64,000 bases of DNA, from contig NC_066835.1 in NCBI RefSeq assembly GCF_001640805.2, positions 21,086,182 through 21,150,181 on the forward strand. Direction: 5' to 3'. Below, in pieces: positions 13,001 to 45,830 of the stretch (positions are counted from its first letter, which is position 1; every line of letters begins with the position of its first letter). The notes beneath the pieces were generated by a model, which saw only the letters and a list, made by a program, of their open reading frames with translations, was not told the origin of the DNA and searched no databases. Origin of the DNA: Lates calcarifer. Taxonomy: Eukaryota > Chordata > Actinopteri > Centropomidae. Position numbers and translations under genes: made by a program.

Positions 13001-14679
13001 AAAGTTCAGTGGATGAAGTCCTAACAGCTGCTGAGCCTCTGTATCAACAGATCCGTCTCCAATGGAGCCAACTGTAATGTGGGAGAAAAAGCAAATAAGT
13101 GGACGATGAGTGATTGTTTTCATTGAAATGAATAACCTGTGGAAGTCCCCACATTAATAAAAAAATGTAAACATGATTCACTTTAATACTTGTACAACTG
13201 AGACTTCAGTTTCATCAGTTTCATGAATTTCACTCTGTAACTGCATCACCAGTCTGACACAGCTCAGTCCTGGATTTTCCCGGCAGCCTCCATCTTTATC
13301 CCTCCTTCACCTTCCTCACCACATCACTCTGTCCTCATCCATCCATCCATCCATCCATTCAGCGTCAGCTGCCAATCCATTTTTATCTCCGCATCAGTTC
13401 ATCAAACCCTCGCCTCTGATGGACAGACAGAGCAGCTTCATGACGTCCAATCAGGAGCCGCCGTTCAGAAAGCCAGAGGAGGATTACATGAGAGGAGAGG
13501 TCGACTGACAGCAACCAGGAAGTCAGAGAGAGAGAGAATCCCAATCTGGATTACAGTGACAGTCAGGGATTAAAGAGCCAGCTGTGATCTGTGATATAAC
13601 TCCACCTACCCACAGTATACACAAAGACACACAAAGACACACAAAGACACACACTTGTGAGAACCTTCACTGACATAATGTATTCCCAGGCCTCTAATAT
13701 TAACAACACCACGACCTTTATTGCACCAGGTTGTTTTTTTAAAAGGAGAAATCTGGTGATATTTTATTTTATATATTATATAAAGATTATATTTTACTTA
13801 TCGACAACAAGAAAAGACCAGAACCTGCAGCCTGATGTATTATCATCTTATTCCTGTGTGCCGTGGAGTCACAAACAATTAAAAACACATCAGTGTCTTC
13901 AGTTGGAAGGACAACAACACAAACACACTTCCATTCATTTTCACACACCAACAACCAATCCACTAACATCTGGTTCCTCTCTCTCTCTCTAACCCCTTGT
14001 TCTTGTTAATCTCTCTCGCCCTCCCCCCCCATCAGAGGTGATGTGATTTCCTGTCTGTCTGCAGCTCTGACACTCAGAGTCTCACTCACACACACACACA
14101 CACACACTCCACCTGACTGTGTTTGTGTTGTGAAACCTTGCATATTATAAATGTGCAGATATATAAATTTGGAATTTTGCAAATTTTCAGCCGAAAACAT
14201 TTGGGATTCCTAAATATTTCAGAAAGAAACTGAAAAAACTCAGTAACTCGTCAGAGTGCAGTTCTTGTTCTAATTTTCTGACGTTTGTTTTTGCTCCAGA
14301 TGATGATCATCATGGCTGTAATAGGTATTATATGTGTCGGAGTCATCTTCTGTAAGTACCACGATACTGCAGCCACACATAACACACACGTTTCACATCC
14401 TGGACTCAAGCACAGATGACTCGGAGTTGACTTGGGACTCGAACTCGAACACTGACTGCTTTCAGACTCAGAAGTTGGAGACAGGACTCAGAGTTTTTTA
14501 TCGTCACATCAATACTGTAACAATTCATGTGTTGGACTCCGACTCTTCTTTGGTGATTCAGACTTGGACTTGAACTCGAACACTGGTGACTTGTTGTTGT
14601 CCTTGTATGCGAGTTATTTTCTAAATGTGACTCAGAGGCTCGTGTCTTTTCTCCCTCCTCAGTGTATTTCTTCTACTGA
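9201..14679 (+). CDS. vamp1: Vesicle-associated membrane protein 1 (synaptobrevin 1), 5 exons
   Basis: v-SNARE of synaptic vesicles that pairs with syntaxin and SNAP-25 to drive fusion. Coding exons: 9201-9202 (only AT of the start codon), 11094-11217, 11439-11597, 14300-14351 and 14663-14679. All introns are GT-AG and the phases join into 117 residues, against 118 in human VAMP1. Residues 2-25 are Gly/Ala/Pro-rich. The SNARE motif starts near [17 protein letters not shown] and is followed by [20 protein letters not shown], with the zero-layer Arg at 57. Then come the juxtamembrane KYWWKNCK and a C-terminal anchor (about 96-117, [12 protein letters not shown]..., ending YFFY). [10 protein letters not shown] and KNCK favour VAMP1 over VAMP2 (QFETS, KNLK). 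One basic residue before KYWW is Asn here instead of Arg. Adjacency to chd4 also fits VAMP1. Exon 1 is placed by the GAGAT|GTGAGT donor and the AT|G join. Family identity is near certain; the paralogue is very likely. Confidence 0.95.
9998..10028. repeat. (TG)n microsatellite in vamp1 intron 1
   Basis: A plain TG dinucleotide run. A G-rich tract (runs of 7-9 G at about 9772-9790) lies 200 bases upstream in the same intron. Confidence 0.9.
10255..10745. repeat. Dispersed teleost repeat, AGTAAAAGTA family, copy in vamp1 intron 1
   Basis: Many short copies of AAGTAAAAGTA, AGTAGCAA, AATACTCTATTACAA and GTACTGCATTT follow each other with about 40-80 bases between them. The same vocabulary appears at 51.6-51.9 kb and 52.26-52.5 kb. 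I recognise this wording as a very common dispersed repeat of percomorph genomes. No coding capacity is visible. Confidence 0.75.
11807..12490 (+). mobile_element. Tc1/mariner-type transposon relic in vamp1 intron 3
   Basis: The block opens with the fish Tc1-type end CACTTTATTAGGAACACC at about 11818. It continues with sequence that reads, across frameshifts, as transposase fragments: a peptide with [24 protein letters not shown] and TVTQITTL, then pieces matching [16 protein letters not shown] and [11 protein letters not shown], and a late piece near 12296 that resembles [10 protein letters not shown]...DVVE, the region around the last catalytic acidic residue of Tc1 transposases. Stops and gaps break the frame throughout, the N-terminal DNA-binding part is missing, and no matching 3' inverted end is seen. 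It is a dead fragment on the plus strand. Confidence 0.8.
13335..13362. repeat. (CATC)n microsatellite
   Basis: A short run of CATC tetranucleotides in vamp1 intron 3. Confidence 0.8.
13620..13870. repeat. GTGAGGACC/CATTGACATAATG-type dispersed repeat, diverged copy
   Basis: After three CACAAAGACA units the sequence reads CTTGTGAGAACC, then CACTGACATAATGTATTCCC. This is the start of a dispersed fish repeat whose body is usually CCTAACC-rich. A clearer copy is at 59.9-60.18 kb. Here the body is diverged. Confidence 0.5.
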
Positions 14680-16625
14680 GCTGCTCTTCAGGGACGGACA
14701 CACAAGTCACAGGACGAGTCTGCGCCGACACCACCGAGCCAAATCCAGCCTTTTCCTCAGCGCTCCTCCTGCTCTTCATCCTCCTCTTCCTCACCGATGC
14801 CTTCCCCAGAAATCCTTCATGCATGGTCTGTAATGTGCTCCAGTGCCTCCTGTCTTCTCTGCTCCCAGCAGGAAAAAGTCTCTCTGGGCAGGTTTTACCG
14901 CGTCAAACAGCAGGTGGATGTAATTTTTTTGTGCTTATTTTACCTCCAGGGGAGAACCAGATGGGTGGAGTTTACTGTGTCGAGACAGTTTAAATTGTGA
15001 GACTTCTTTACTCTCTGCCACTTGTTGTTCTTAGTGACAAATGTTGTTCCTGTTGTGGCCAAGAATATTAAAAAGTTTGTTGTCAGTAAAAACAGTTTAT
15101 GCTGCAGATCTAACATCCATTAATCCAGGTTTGTTCATCAAACACAATGTTTGGCATGAAACTGGAAACATAATCAAAGCCACTGTGGAGAAATCAACTC
15201 CTCAACACAGATGTCTGCAGGACAGCTGTTAGCAGCTGCTTTTTTTTTTTTTTTTTTTTTTTGCTGTTTGTGTTTTTGAAAGTCGTTTTCAGGGCTCAGA
15301 AATCTCAACAGCTGCTGAAGGAACAGTTGAATCAGCAGCATTCATCAGATAATTTGTAATCCCCACATTATTTTCTGCTGATCTCACCTCTGCTGTCTTG
15401 CATCAGCTGAGGTAGAAAATGTTCCGTGTTTTGCCTGTTGAACTGTGGAGGTTAACAAGATGCTGCAGCCCCTGGAGACAGGTGACAGTGTCAGACACGG
15501 CTCACGCCACAAATAATCAGCAGTTAGTCTGATGAATATTAATAAAATAACTTGTTTGTTTAGATGACAGATGTAGGGATCAGATCCAGTTCTGAATGGA
15601 CTGACACTGATCAGCCTTTTAAACCTGGGTTAATGGATTTCTGCTTCGTTTCCCTCTCTGTTCTGTCGTCTGGCTTTATTGTACTTGTACAGTATTTCAC
15701 AGGAAAGCTGCCCTCTTGCTGTCAGTGTTGGAACTGCTGCTGATGTATTTCCACTTGGAGCAGAAATGTGACTTTTATGACGACGTCCTGTTGAAATACA
15801 ACAGGAACTGTTTCCATGTTTGTCTGTCCAGCCTCCTTTTAACTCACTGTAACGTTAACGATGCTGCAACAGTCCTGTTTTTATTTTATCGTCTTGTGAA
15901 CCGACCTGACTTGTGTTTTCTGTGGTTTGAATGTGAAACACGTCTCTTTGTTCTGAACTCGCTTGAATGTTGATTCCTCTGTATAAAGGAGTATTTGAGG
16001 CATTGAAACCCTGAGTGGTGGTGAGTGAGTTATCTGCCATCAGACTGTAGACATTAAAGGAGTTATTACGAAGAGAGAAATTTAAAGCTGTGTGTAGTGG
16101 AGATCAGGATATTTGATGTTAAGGTGAGAGGCACTGATATTCTGAATATGGCCTGGGATTCCTGGGATCAAATAAATTAATGTTTGCAACAGAGATGTGG
16201 TGTTTGTTCTCTGATTTACTCCAAGGTTTTTTATTTTGATTTTGACCCTGCTGTCAGAAAATAACACAATGTTCCTCTAAACCTGTTTAAAATCGTGTTC
16301 ATGTTTATGATGAAGTCAGATATTAATCTGGTTGGTTTAAAAGTTTGGAGAAAGTACAAGAATGTAAGAGGTTTTATATCAGTTTCTTAATGTCTGAACT
16401 GAAGGTATGCAGAGTATATTAGTGTGTTTGAATCCAACTAATAAATTTAAGTCCTTTTTTATTTTACATATTTCACGTATGAACACTGGATGATATCTGG
16501 AGTATCGGGTCCAGACATTCTCCAGTGTTGCCTCGTCACGTTTGCTGTGAACCAGACGATCACACATCAGCTCACTCAGACATTACATAGACTTTATTAT
16601 AGGGAGCAGCCAGAATAAAGTCAGC
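14680..16625 (+). other. vamp1: vamp1 3' UTR (extent uncertain)
   Basis: Sequence after the TGA at 14677-14679 contains no further vamp1-like coding segment. Plus-strand AATAAA signals lie at about 15541, 16171-16176 and 16614-16619, so the transcript could end near any of them. The last is paired with a minus-strand signal from the convergent chd4 gene. A 22-base T-run sits at 15240-15262. The true 3' end cannot be fixed from sequence alone. Confidence 0.5.
16590..16622. terminator. Candidate bidirectional poly(A) site between vamp1 and chd4
   Basis: GACTTTATT at 16590-16598 and AATAAAGTC at 16614-16622 are perfect inverted copies separated by 15 bases. Read on plus, the right arm is an AATAAA signal for vamp1. 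Read on minus, the left arm is an AATAAA signal for chd4. The site lies about 1.9 kb after the vamp1 stop and about 0.95 kb after the chd4 stop. Other minus-strand AATAAA motifs closer to chd4 (17214-17219 and 17227-17232) are alternatives. Confidence 0.45.
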
Positions 16626-17545
16626 TTAATGTCCAGTGGGACTGATATGGACGTCTGTATTCACACACAGAGCTCTGCTTTGTCTCTGAGCAGCTGCCTG
16701 CTGCGGCTGAAAGCCACACTCAGTAAAATATAAAAATGAGCTGAAACTCACTATAAAGCTCTTCAAAGGCAAAATAAAGCTGCAGATTCAGCTGATAATT
16801 CTCTGTAGGTTCATCACTATCACAGACGTTTCACATTGTCGTTTTTCTACCAAAAAAAAAATCTATTATAGCCTGAATTTACATCCGTCTGTTAGCTGTT
16901 AGCACAAAACCGCCACCACCTGTCAGTCAGTCAAAAACCATCAAATACGTTCAGTACGCTCACAGGTCGTCCTGTATACATAAGAACAGAACCCAGTCAT
17001 GTTGTGCTGCACGATAAACCTACTACTGACCTAAAATTAAAGCTACTGGGTTTCAGTAACAGATTCGATGTCACAGAACTATTGTTGGTAGTCTGAGTTT
17101 TTACTTTGTTCATTTCTGAAAAGCACAGGTTTATTTGTGTACAAATGAAGGTAGACAAACAAACCTGTACGTTGTGTCCCACCTCCTCCTAAACTGACCA
17201 AACCAACAAGTTCTTTATTACATTTTTTTATTTAGGTCCCAAAAAAACCATCATAATAACATTATATCAATAATATTAATACAGAAAATTGAAAAAAAAG
17301 GAGGAAAAAAAAAATAAAATAGCTTTTCTGTCCACAGCCTCAAACTTGGGGGTTGGGAAGGGATTCGATCCTCCAGAAGAAAAACTCTGTAAAGTCTGTT
17401 GGGGGTGAGGGTGAGGTTGGGGGCGGAGGGTGAACTGGGCGTGGCTTCAAGCTTGGGCGCGCTGTCTGTCATTCTGCTGTGCACCAATCAGGAATGTCGA
17501 GGTGAGGCAGGGGGTGGTTTTCGAGGTAAAGAGCCGAGTTTCAGT

Positions 17546-39424
<21,879 letters not shown>

Positions 39425-39860
39425 AGCGGACAGCAGAAAAACTTTCTATTTAGTTAGCTAACAGTTTAGCTAACTAAATAAAGTTATTGGTTTGTAGGGT
39501 AATCCAGAGTTGTGACCCAGCCAGAGTCTGCCCAGGTCGTGGTGTGTGTTGTGTAGTTAGGAGAGGGCAGCCGGCCAGGGAAATAAGAACAAAAAAAGAA
39601 AACGGAAGTGAATATATAGCACTAAAGAGCATTCAAAAACACAGCACCCGGTAAAACACCGAGCGACACAAACACCCACCACATGTGCTTTTCCTGGACA
39701 ATAAATCTAACTTTGACTGGCTATCAAGTTGGGCAGCAAACAAAGATTAGCACCCTCACTCACTCCATCTCTGCCTTCAGCTGACATGCCATCTTGCCAC
39801 TATCGTTAGTTTCCGTCCCATTAGCATGCGTGCTAACCGAGCTTGACCGGCGGCCAGGTT
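39425..39860 (-). promoter_or_regulatory. chd4: chd4 5' UTR and promoter region
   Basis: The chd4 start codon is at 39424. Upstream on the minus strand there is no TATA box at a usual distance. GCCATCTTG at 39788-39796 is a perfect YY1-type element, and a further CCATCTTG lies near 38991 in intron 1. CpGs are frequent from 38.75 kb (GCGGCGCGTCC) through 39.85 kb (GACCGGCGGCC), which suits a TATA-less housekeeping promoter. The transcription start is not resolvable by eye; an untranslated first exon could lie further right. Confidence 0.5.
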
Positions 39861-40199
39861 CAGATTTGAGAAAGAAACGAGCCGCTCTCACAACAATAAT
39901 ATCGAACCCTAAAATATCTCAGTGTAACAACACCGGCATCCGAGGCTGTCTCACCCCGACCACCTCATCCTGACTCAAGTAAATCCACAAACAATAAAAC
40001 CAAAAAACTGACATACTCACAACTTGATTCCACACAGCTTCCAAAAACAGTAACTCCGGGCTCAGTTTGTGTCTCAATCAATACTTGGGAGCTCTTTTTG
40101 TGAAGGTAACGGTATTCATACAATTTAAATATATTTCCGTGTTTTTTTGTGGCAGCGTGTGCGCACGACGCCGTCTCCTCTTTCTCTCCCTCGCACACT

Positions 40200-40560
40200 A
40201 CACACACCCCGCGCGCGCGCGCACACACACAAAGAGATCAGGGGGCAGGCATCCCATAATATCCCCCCCCCCCTCCTCCTCCACACACACACATATATAC
40301 ACACACACACACACACTTCAGTCACCCCTCCCCCACTCTGCATAGTTACCTTGCAACGTACAGACCATAATAGTCAACTCACCCCCTCCCTCTCCTACAG
40401 TCTCTTCCCCATTCCTCCATGCATGCACACCAACCACCCCCCCCACACACACACACACCTCCACCCCCTCCCTTAGCAACCACGGTTACCATGGAGACGC
40501 ACCCCCCCTCCCACCCCCGTGTGGCATCCCATAATAGTAATGAGTGCAGTCACTGACATC
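40200..40560. repeat. GC/CA and poly-C low-complexity block upstream of chd4
   Basis: Contains (GC)n at 40210-40222, several CA runs (for example 40282-40316 and 40445-40458), C-runs of 7-11, and between them the short non-repetitive words ATCCCATAATA and GTTACC. It is the first of several similar blocks in the spacer. Confidence 0.85.
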
Positions 40561-41187
40561 CCACAATAAGCATAACTCCAAAAAGAGAGATAGGAGAAAG
40601 GAGGGGGGGAAAAAAAGGAAAAGCCGTCACATGGCAACTGTGTGTGCCACATGACTGCTTAACTTGAGTGTGCATGTTTGCATGTATGCGCAGGCACTGT
40701 ACTGTATATGAGCCCGGCTGCTAAAGACTGTGCACAGGATGTAGATGCTGTGCGAGGCTGACAACCACCTTTAAAGTACCCTGGGGTCATGAAAAGTGGG
40801 GTGACCCAGATGTAACCCCAATATGATGCATTATCAGCTGGAATATACGACTTTGTTAAATGCATGACTCACCATCAGGGTGATTTTTGCATCAGCACAT
40901 GGAGGCCAAGAAGGTAAAAAAAAAAAAAAGAAAGAAAAAAAAAGTATTGTGTTTAGGTCAGTGTGAGGTTAAAAAGTCAGGTGCTCGACCATCCAGCGAG
41001 GACCACCGATGGAGGTCACGGGGGTCAAACTGTAGTCAAAGCCTTCAAGTCTGCAGCCCTCAAAAACTCAAAACAGGGAGCCCTAGAAGTGCAAGAGCCA
41101 AGCCAACAGCTGAGTTAAGCTGTCTGCACACACACATGCACACACACACAGACTGGCTTGCTCCACAGGCTGCTTGGAAATGCATTG

Positions 41188-41244
41188 CAGTCAATGGTGG
41201 GAAAATCGTCTGGGTCCTAGACAGTTTTTTCCCACCATTGACTG
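41188..41244. other. Perfect 18-bp hairpin
   Basis: CAGTCAATGGTGGGAAAA at 41188-41205 is exactly complementary to TTTTCCCACCATTGACTG at 41227-41244. The 21-base loop can add an inner GTCT/AGAC stem. It could be a small folded RNA, or the ends of a tiny inverted-repeat element. Confidence 0.6.
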
Positions 41245-41529
41245 TCTGTAGTACAGTCAGACTCTGGGGCAGAACGCAGACCTGTTTGTGCTTAGTGCGG
41301 CAGAGAGGCTTCTGAATGACATTCTACCACACGGGAAATAAACAGTGCACATGTCAGCTAATGGGGAGCTCTGTTTTAGGGGGGCCTGTGAAGCAACAGA
41401 GTGAGTTACGCGTTGTTGTTGCAGCACTGCAGGACGAATTCGCTCTGCTGACGCTGCCCGAGTCACCCACAAATCTGTAAAAAAAAAAAAAGAAATACCC
41501 CAAATTCAGCAGCTGTCATATCAACCATA

Positions 41530-42505
41530 ATTCAGTATGTGGCCAAAAGTGTGTGGACAGAAACTCCACATTGGAACCTGTGTATTCAAAAGGCAGACTC
41601 ATGCAAACGTCCGCTTGCAAATGACAAATTGTGATCACGTCACCTCATAAGGCTGCAACTAACAAATATTTTACCATCAATCAAAACTTATGTTTATGTT
41701 TAGTGTCATTCACCAAAACCAAAGGTCATTGAGTCAGTAAAATCTGAAATAAAGTCATTTCCAAAAGCACAAGGTGATGAAACCAAAGAATTTCAACAAA
41801 TTTTCTTACAGAATTTCCTCAAAACGATGATTTGATAATCAAATTCGCTGCAGATTATTTTTCTGTCAGTCATCTGATCATTAATCGACTAATCGATTGT
41901 CATATTTTAAGTGAGTAGATGTATTTAGGGGAACGAGTGTAGCTTGTATTATTATAGTGTTTATACTGCACCTATAGGCTCATAGGTTCTAACTAACCAT
42001 CTCAAAATGATGGAAAATTCAAGGAGTATATAATAAATACTCAGTCCAAAGTACAACACTCAGACTATACCTGACTATAGACTATACTTGTATTTGACTG
42101 GCAGACACACTACGCTGTTGGATGATGTTGCATTGTGTTGCAGCAGATGTTGAGCCAGGTTCAGTGTCTGTTGGACGTCATGGAGCCCTCATGTCAGGAC
42201 CACAGCAGCTGTCTTGTTGAAATGAATGGAGACGGCTGTGTTTTTCTACACACCGCTGTTTTCAGTCTGAACACGGTGAAGCCGGTCGCTGATGCTGAGT
42301 GAGAAAGTCTGGTTGCTGGGTGGTAGGGCTGAGGTGCAGACCTTCACACCAAACTGAGGGAGGTATTTCTTTATTGACTTGGTTTGTGCTCAGGGGGATT
42401 GCCAAAAAAGTGGACGGGCCTATTGTCTAAACAGAGCCAAGCTCACACCATGAAACAACAACCCTGCACAGTAGTGTCCACATACATTTGACCGCATACT
42501 GTGCG
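41530..42505. mobile_element. Tc1-type element relic with diverged terminal inverted repeats
   Basis: CAGTATGTGGCCAAAAGTGT plus GTGGACA at about 41534-41560 is matched in inverted orientation by TGTCCACATACATTTGACCG plus CATACTG at about 42475-42502, with only a few mismatches. These wordings are familiar as the ends of a fish Tc1/mariner family. The interior has no transposase frame and includes an unrelated dispersed repeat at 41.64-41.91 kb, so it is a non-autonomous or decayed copy of about 0.97 kb. Confidence 0.65.
41640..41910. repeat. ATTAATCGATTA-type dispersed repeat nested in the relic
   Basis: GGCTGCAACTAACAAATATT at one end and TGATCATTAATCGACTAATC with GATTGTCATATTTTAA at the other frame a diverged interior that includes GATTTGATAATCAAATTCGC. 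The terminal words are diagnostic of the family. Confidence 0.7.
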
Positions 42506-43194
42506 CTGTAGAATAGAAAGAGGAATAACTGGTTTGGAGGGAAACTTGCAAGCGAGGAAGGACGACAGCTGGTGGTAATTTCCCAAGGTGAGTGTGCATT
42601 ATTCACTCATTACGAGAATAACTTATTGTGCATAAAAATGCCAGTTTCTTTGTACTGTGGTGAGTTATCTACACTGTGGGATAAAGGCTTAATCATGATG
42701 TTTCAATGCGCACAAACAAACGCGATTGCATCATTTTCTTCCTGCAAAGCTGGAAAATTAGAACCATTCTGAGGCGATTTTAATCTATGAAGGAAGAAGG
42801 AGGAGAATCAGCTGACAAATTATTCATGCCAGCATATTGTTGCACTGCCCTGACACTGTGGCTTTTAACCCAGTTCAAGCTGTCCCTCTCTGCTCTGTCT
42901 CACTCTCTCTGGTCTCTTTTCTTACAGTGGATCTACAGTCGCCTCTGACTCAGCACACCTTCATTTTCACCCTATCTCCGTCTCCCTCTCCTTTGGCCTT
43001 TTTCCTTTGTCCCGCCACCGCCGAGAGCAGCCTCAGTCGCTTTATCCCTCTCACACCGTCCGACACAAAGAACGACTTTAAAAAACCAACTTCTCTGTCT
43101 TTCTTTTCTCTCCATTTTGTCCTCTTTTTTTCTCTCTCCCTCCCTCGGTTTGCATCTTTCCCCCCTCCCCCACACTCCTCCTCTCCTTGACTGT

Positions 43195-43660
43195 GGACAC
43201 AGTGTTCATGTGTGCATTTGGGGAGGGGAGGTGTAGGATGGGGGGTGGGGGTGGGGGGGTAACATCCCATAATCACCAATCAGAAGGATACTGGGGGCAG
43301 TTGTCATAGAAACCTCGTGCACGGCTCTGAACGCCCCTCCCAACCCCCCCACACAACACCACCACCAGCACAATCACAGAATTGCATATCACATAATGAT
43401 AATAATATCATTTCTGAGGCAAAAAAGGAAAAAGGAGGGGGTGGAGGGGAGGAAAGGGAGGGGGGATACAGACCATAATAGTGCTCCTGTGCCGCTGGTC
43501 ACCATGGAGATAAGCAGAGGGGTGGTAGTGGTGGTGGTGGTGGCGGAGGGAGGAGGGAGGAGGGTTACAGGCGGGGTCAGATTACCATGTAAGTCAAAAT
43601 GCATACCATAATACTTTTTGACTGCTCCACCCCCCCAACCCCACCCCTTCCTCAGACACC
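43195..43660. repeat. G-rich and C-rich low-complexity block
   Basis: 43218-43260 has at least four G-runs of 4-7 bases in a row. 43430-43470 is G/A-rich, 43515-43560 is GGTGGT/GGAGG-rich, and 43628-43650 is C-rich. Three CCATAAT motifs lie between the runs. Confidence 0.8.
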
Positions 43661-44349
43661 ATCGCCGCTCCACCTATCCTGCCCTACAGTACACGCTCCA
43701 GAGGCTGCACCAGATAACAAAGTGCAAATGGACTTGATCAGACCCCAGCATGCCTGCCACATGAGATAACACACAGCAGACAAGAAGAGGCAGAAAACAA
43801 AAAGGAGAAGAAGAAAAAAATGGTACGTCAGGATGTCCCAGATGGCTCAGATGTGCAGGTGATGATCTGCCCCGTGACATTTTCATCCTTAAACTGAGTC
43901 ATCCTCCCAGTCTCACCTTGTATAACACCCACAGCACTAAGACAGGTAGACAAACTAATTGACCATTTTGATAATTGGTTACTTGTTTAAGGCTTAAGGG
44001 CCCAGTACTCTCCACTGTCTGTAACTAAATTCAGGATCCAGCTGCTTCTACCTCTTTCTGAACATTCGCACCCACTTCATAGCCGGCTGTGCAGAGGGGA
44101 AGAAGTCTCAGTCAACTGTTTGTCCAGGAGAGACAGTCTGAAAATGTGCAGTTATTCAGTTGTATTTAACTATCATCACCTCTTGCCCCTCTACATGCCG
44201 CTCGGGTTTTCCCTCTTCAAGCGTAGCGGTTTGAAACAAGTGTAAACACTTTTAATTTCCAGTTTGATCAGAAAACACATCATGCAAACTACTTCCTGTC
44301 CAGCGCGGCTTGACCCAAACGCTACAGCCACTCTATCAGCTCTGTTTGG

Positions 44350-44540
44350 CTGTACCTGGGCAGAGCTTTGTGCTAAATGCTAATATTTACATGCTAACTT
44401 GCTCACAATAACAATAATAACATGCTGATGTATTTGTTACCATCTTGGTTTAGTGTGTTAGCATGCTAACATTTGCTAATTAGCACTAAACACAGTGTAC
44501 AGCTGAGGTTGACGGGAATGTCATTAGTTTTCCAGGGCAG
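44350..44540. repeat. GCTAAC/GTTAGC dispersed repeat
   Basis: TGCTAAATGCTAATATTTAC, ATGCTAACTTGCTCACAATA, GTTAGCATGCTAACATTTGC, TAATTAGCACTAAACACAGT and GGGAATGTCATTAGTTTTCC appear in the fixed order of a very common percomorph family. A second copy is at 61.77-61.88 kb. Confidence 0.8.
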
Positions 44541-45564
44541 CTGCCTGTTATTCATAGAGCCGCACCGCTAGCATGTCTAAGGCTATGCTATAAAAACACA
44601 AGACTAGCTGCCCGACCACATCCTCCACACAGCTGGCCAGCCGCTGCATGAAGCTGGTGTGTATGTCTGATTGTTGGTTTTGGAAAGTTACAGAAATGGT
44701 CGGACACAGCCCTCCTGATTGAGACACTGGAGAGGTGAGGGGGGGGGGTTTTCCGAAGTCTTTTTCCCATCTGACAAACACTTCTGATGGAGTATACTGC
44801 TGCCTTAAAAACGCAAACACAGTCCAGCTTCTCAAATGTGAGGATTTGCTGCTTTTCTCCGTTTTATTTCTTTACAAACTGAACTCATGCAGAATGAATC
44901 TCCAGTCATTTGTCGCTTAATTGCACTGAGATATAAATTTTCCAATTCACCAGTCTGTTGTAATGTTTTTATGTCGCAGATAGAGCGCCCTGGTTCCTCC
45001 CTAGTCACAGTCGGACTGATTCCAGTGGAGACAGTGTGGGAACAGCAGTCAGCCGGGACCAAAGCCAAAATCCAGTTGTGACACTGACCGGAACAAAGAT
45101 TTCATTTTGTTTTTGTGCAGTTTTGAGTTAATGCTGATCAGAAGTCATCAGCTTCCATTTCAAGTTACATAGTAACTCCCTGCTGTACAACTGAATGGGT
45201 TTAACAGCCAACATGACGGATTTCTAGATGAGCTGATATTTTCATCTGCACATAAAGACGCTGTAAATGATCTAGTTGGGGCAGCAAACAAGGCAAACCA
45301 CCTCACATAAACACGCTCATTGCTCCACCGCTGCCTCAATAATTTACATTACAGGGGACAGGGAGTGTATTGTGCTCGGTGCACTGCTCAGATATTTTGC
45401 AAGTTTTTTGATGAATTCCCAGCTGCCACTCTGCCTCTTTGCCTTTGTGCTGCCTCCTCTCTCGGGCCTTGATACCTACTTGTATGTGAGTCACTCTGCA
45501 CCTGAAGATAGATACTATTTCCCTGACATACATAGTCTGTGCACGCTGGGCTGTGATGTTGGTG

Positions 45565-45565
<1 letters not shown>

Positions 45566-45600
<35 letters not shown>

Positions 45601-45830
45601 GCTTGTGGGGGAGGAAGGAGGGGTGGGGGGTGGCACCGCACACAAAAACAGGCCTAGGCCAGACCATAATCCCCCCCCCCCTCCCTTTCTTCGCTGCCTC
45701 TGCCCCTCCTCCCGCCTGACAACACAGACATCCCATAATATGCATTTGCCTGCCCCCCCTCACCACCACCACAACCACCACCTCCTCCCTCTTTCTTCAC
45801 TGCTTGGCCTTCCACTCCATAATAATCACA
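45566..45830. repeat. (CA)n and poly-C block
   Basis: A CA run at about 45567-45598 is followed by G-rich then C-rich sequence (C-run at 45671-45680) and CAC/CCA triplet repeats at 45760-45785. It includes three of the CCATAAT motifs. Confidence 0.85.
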
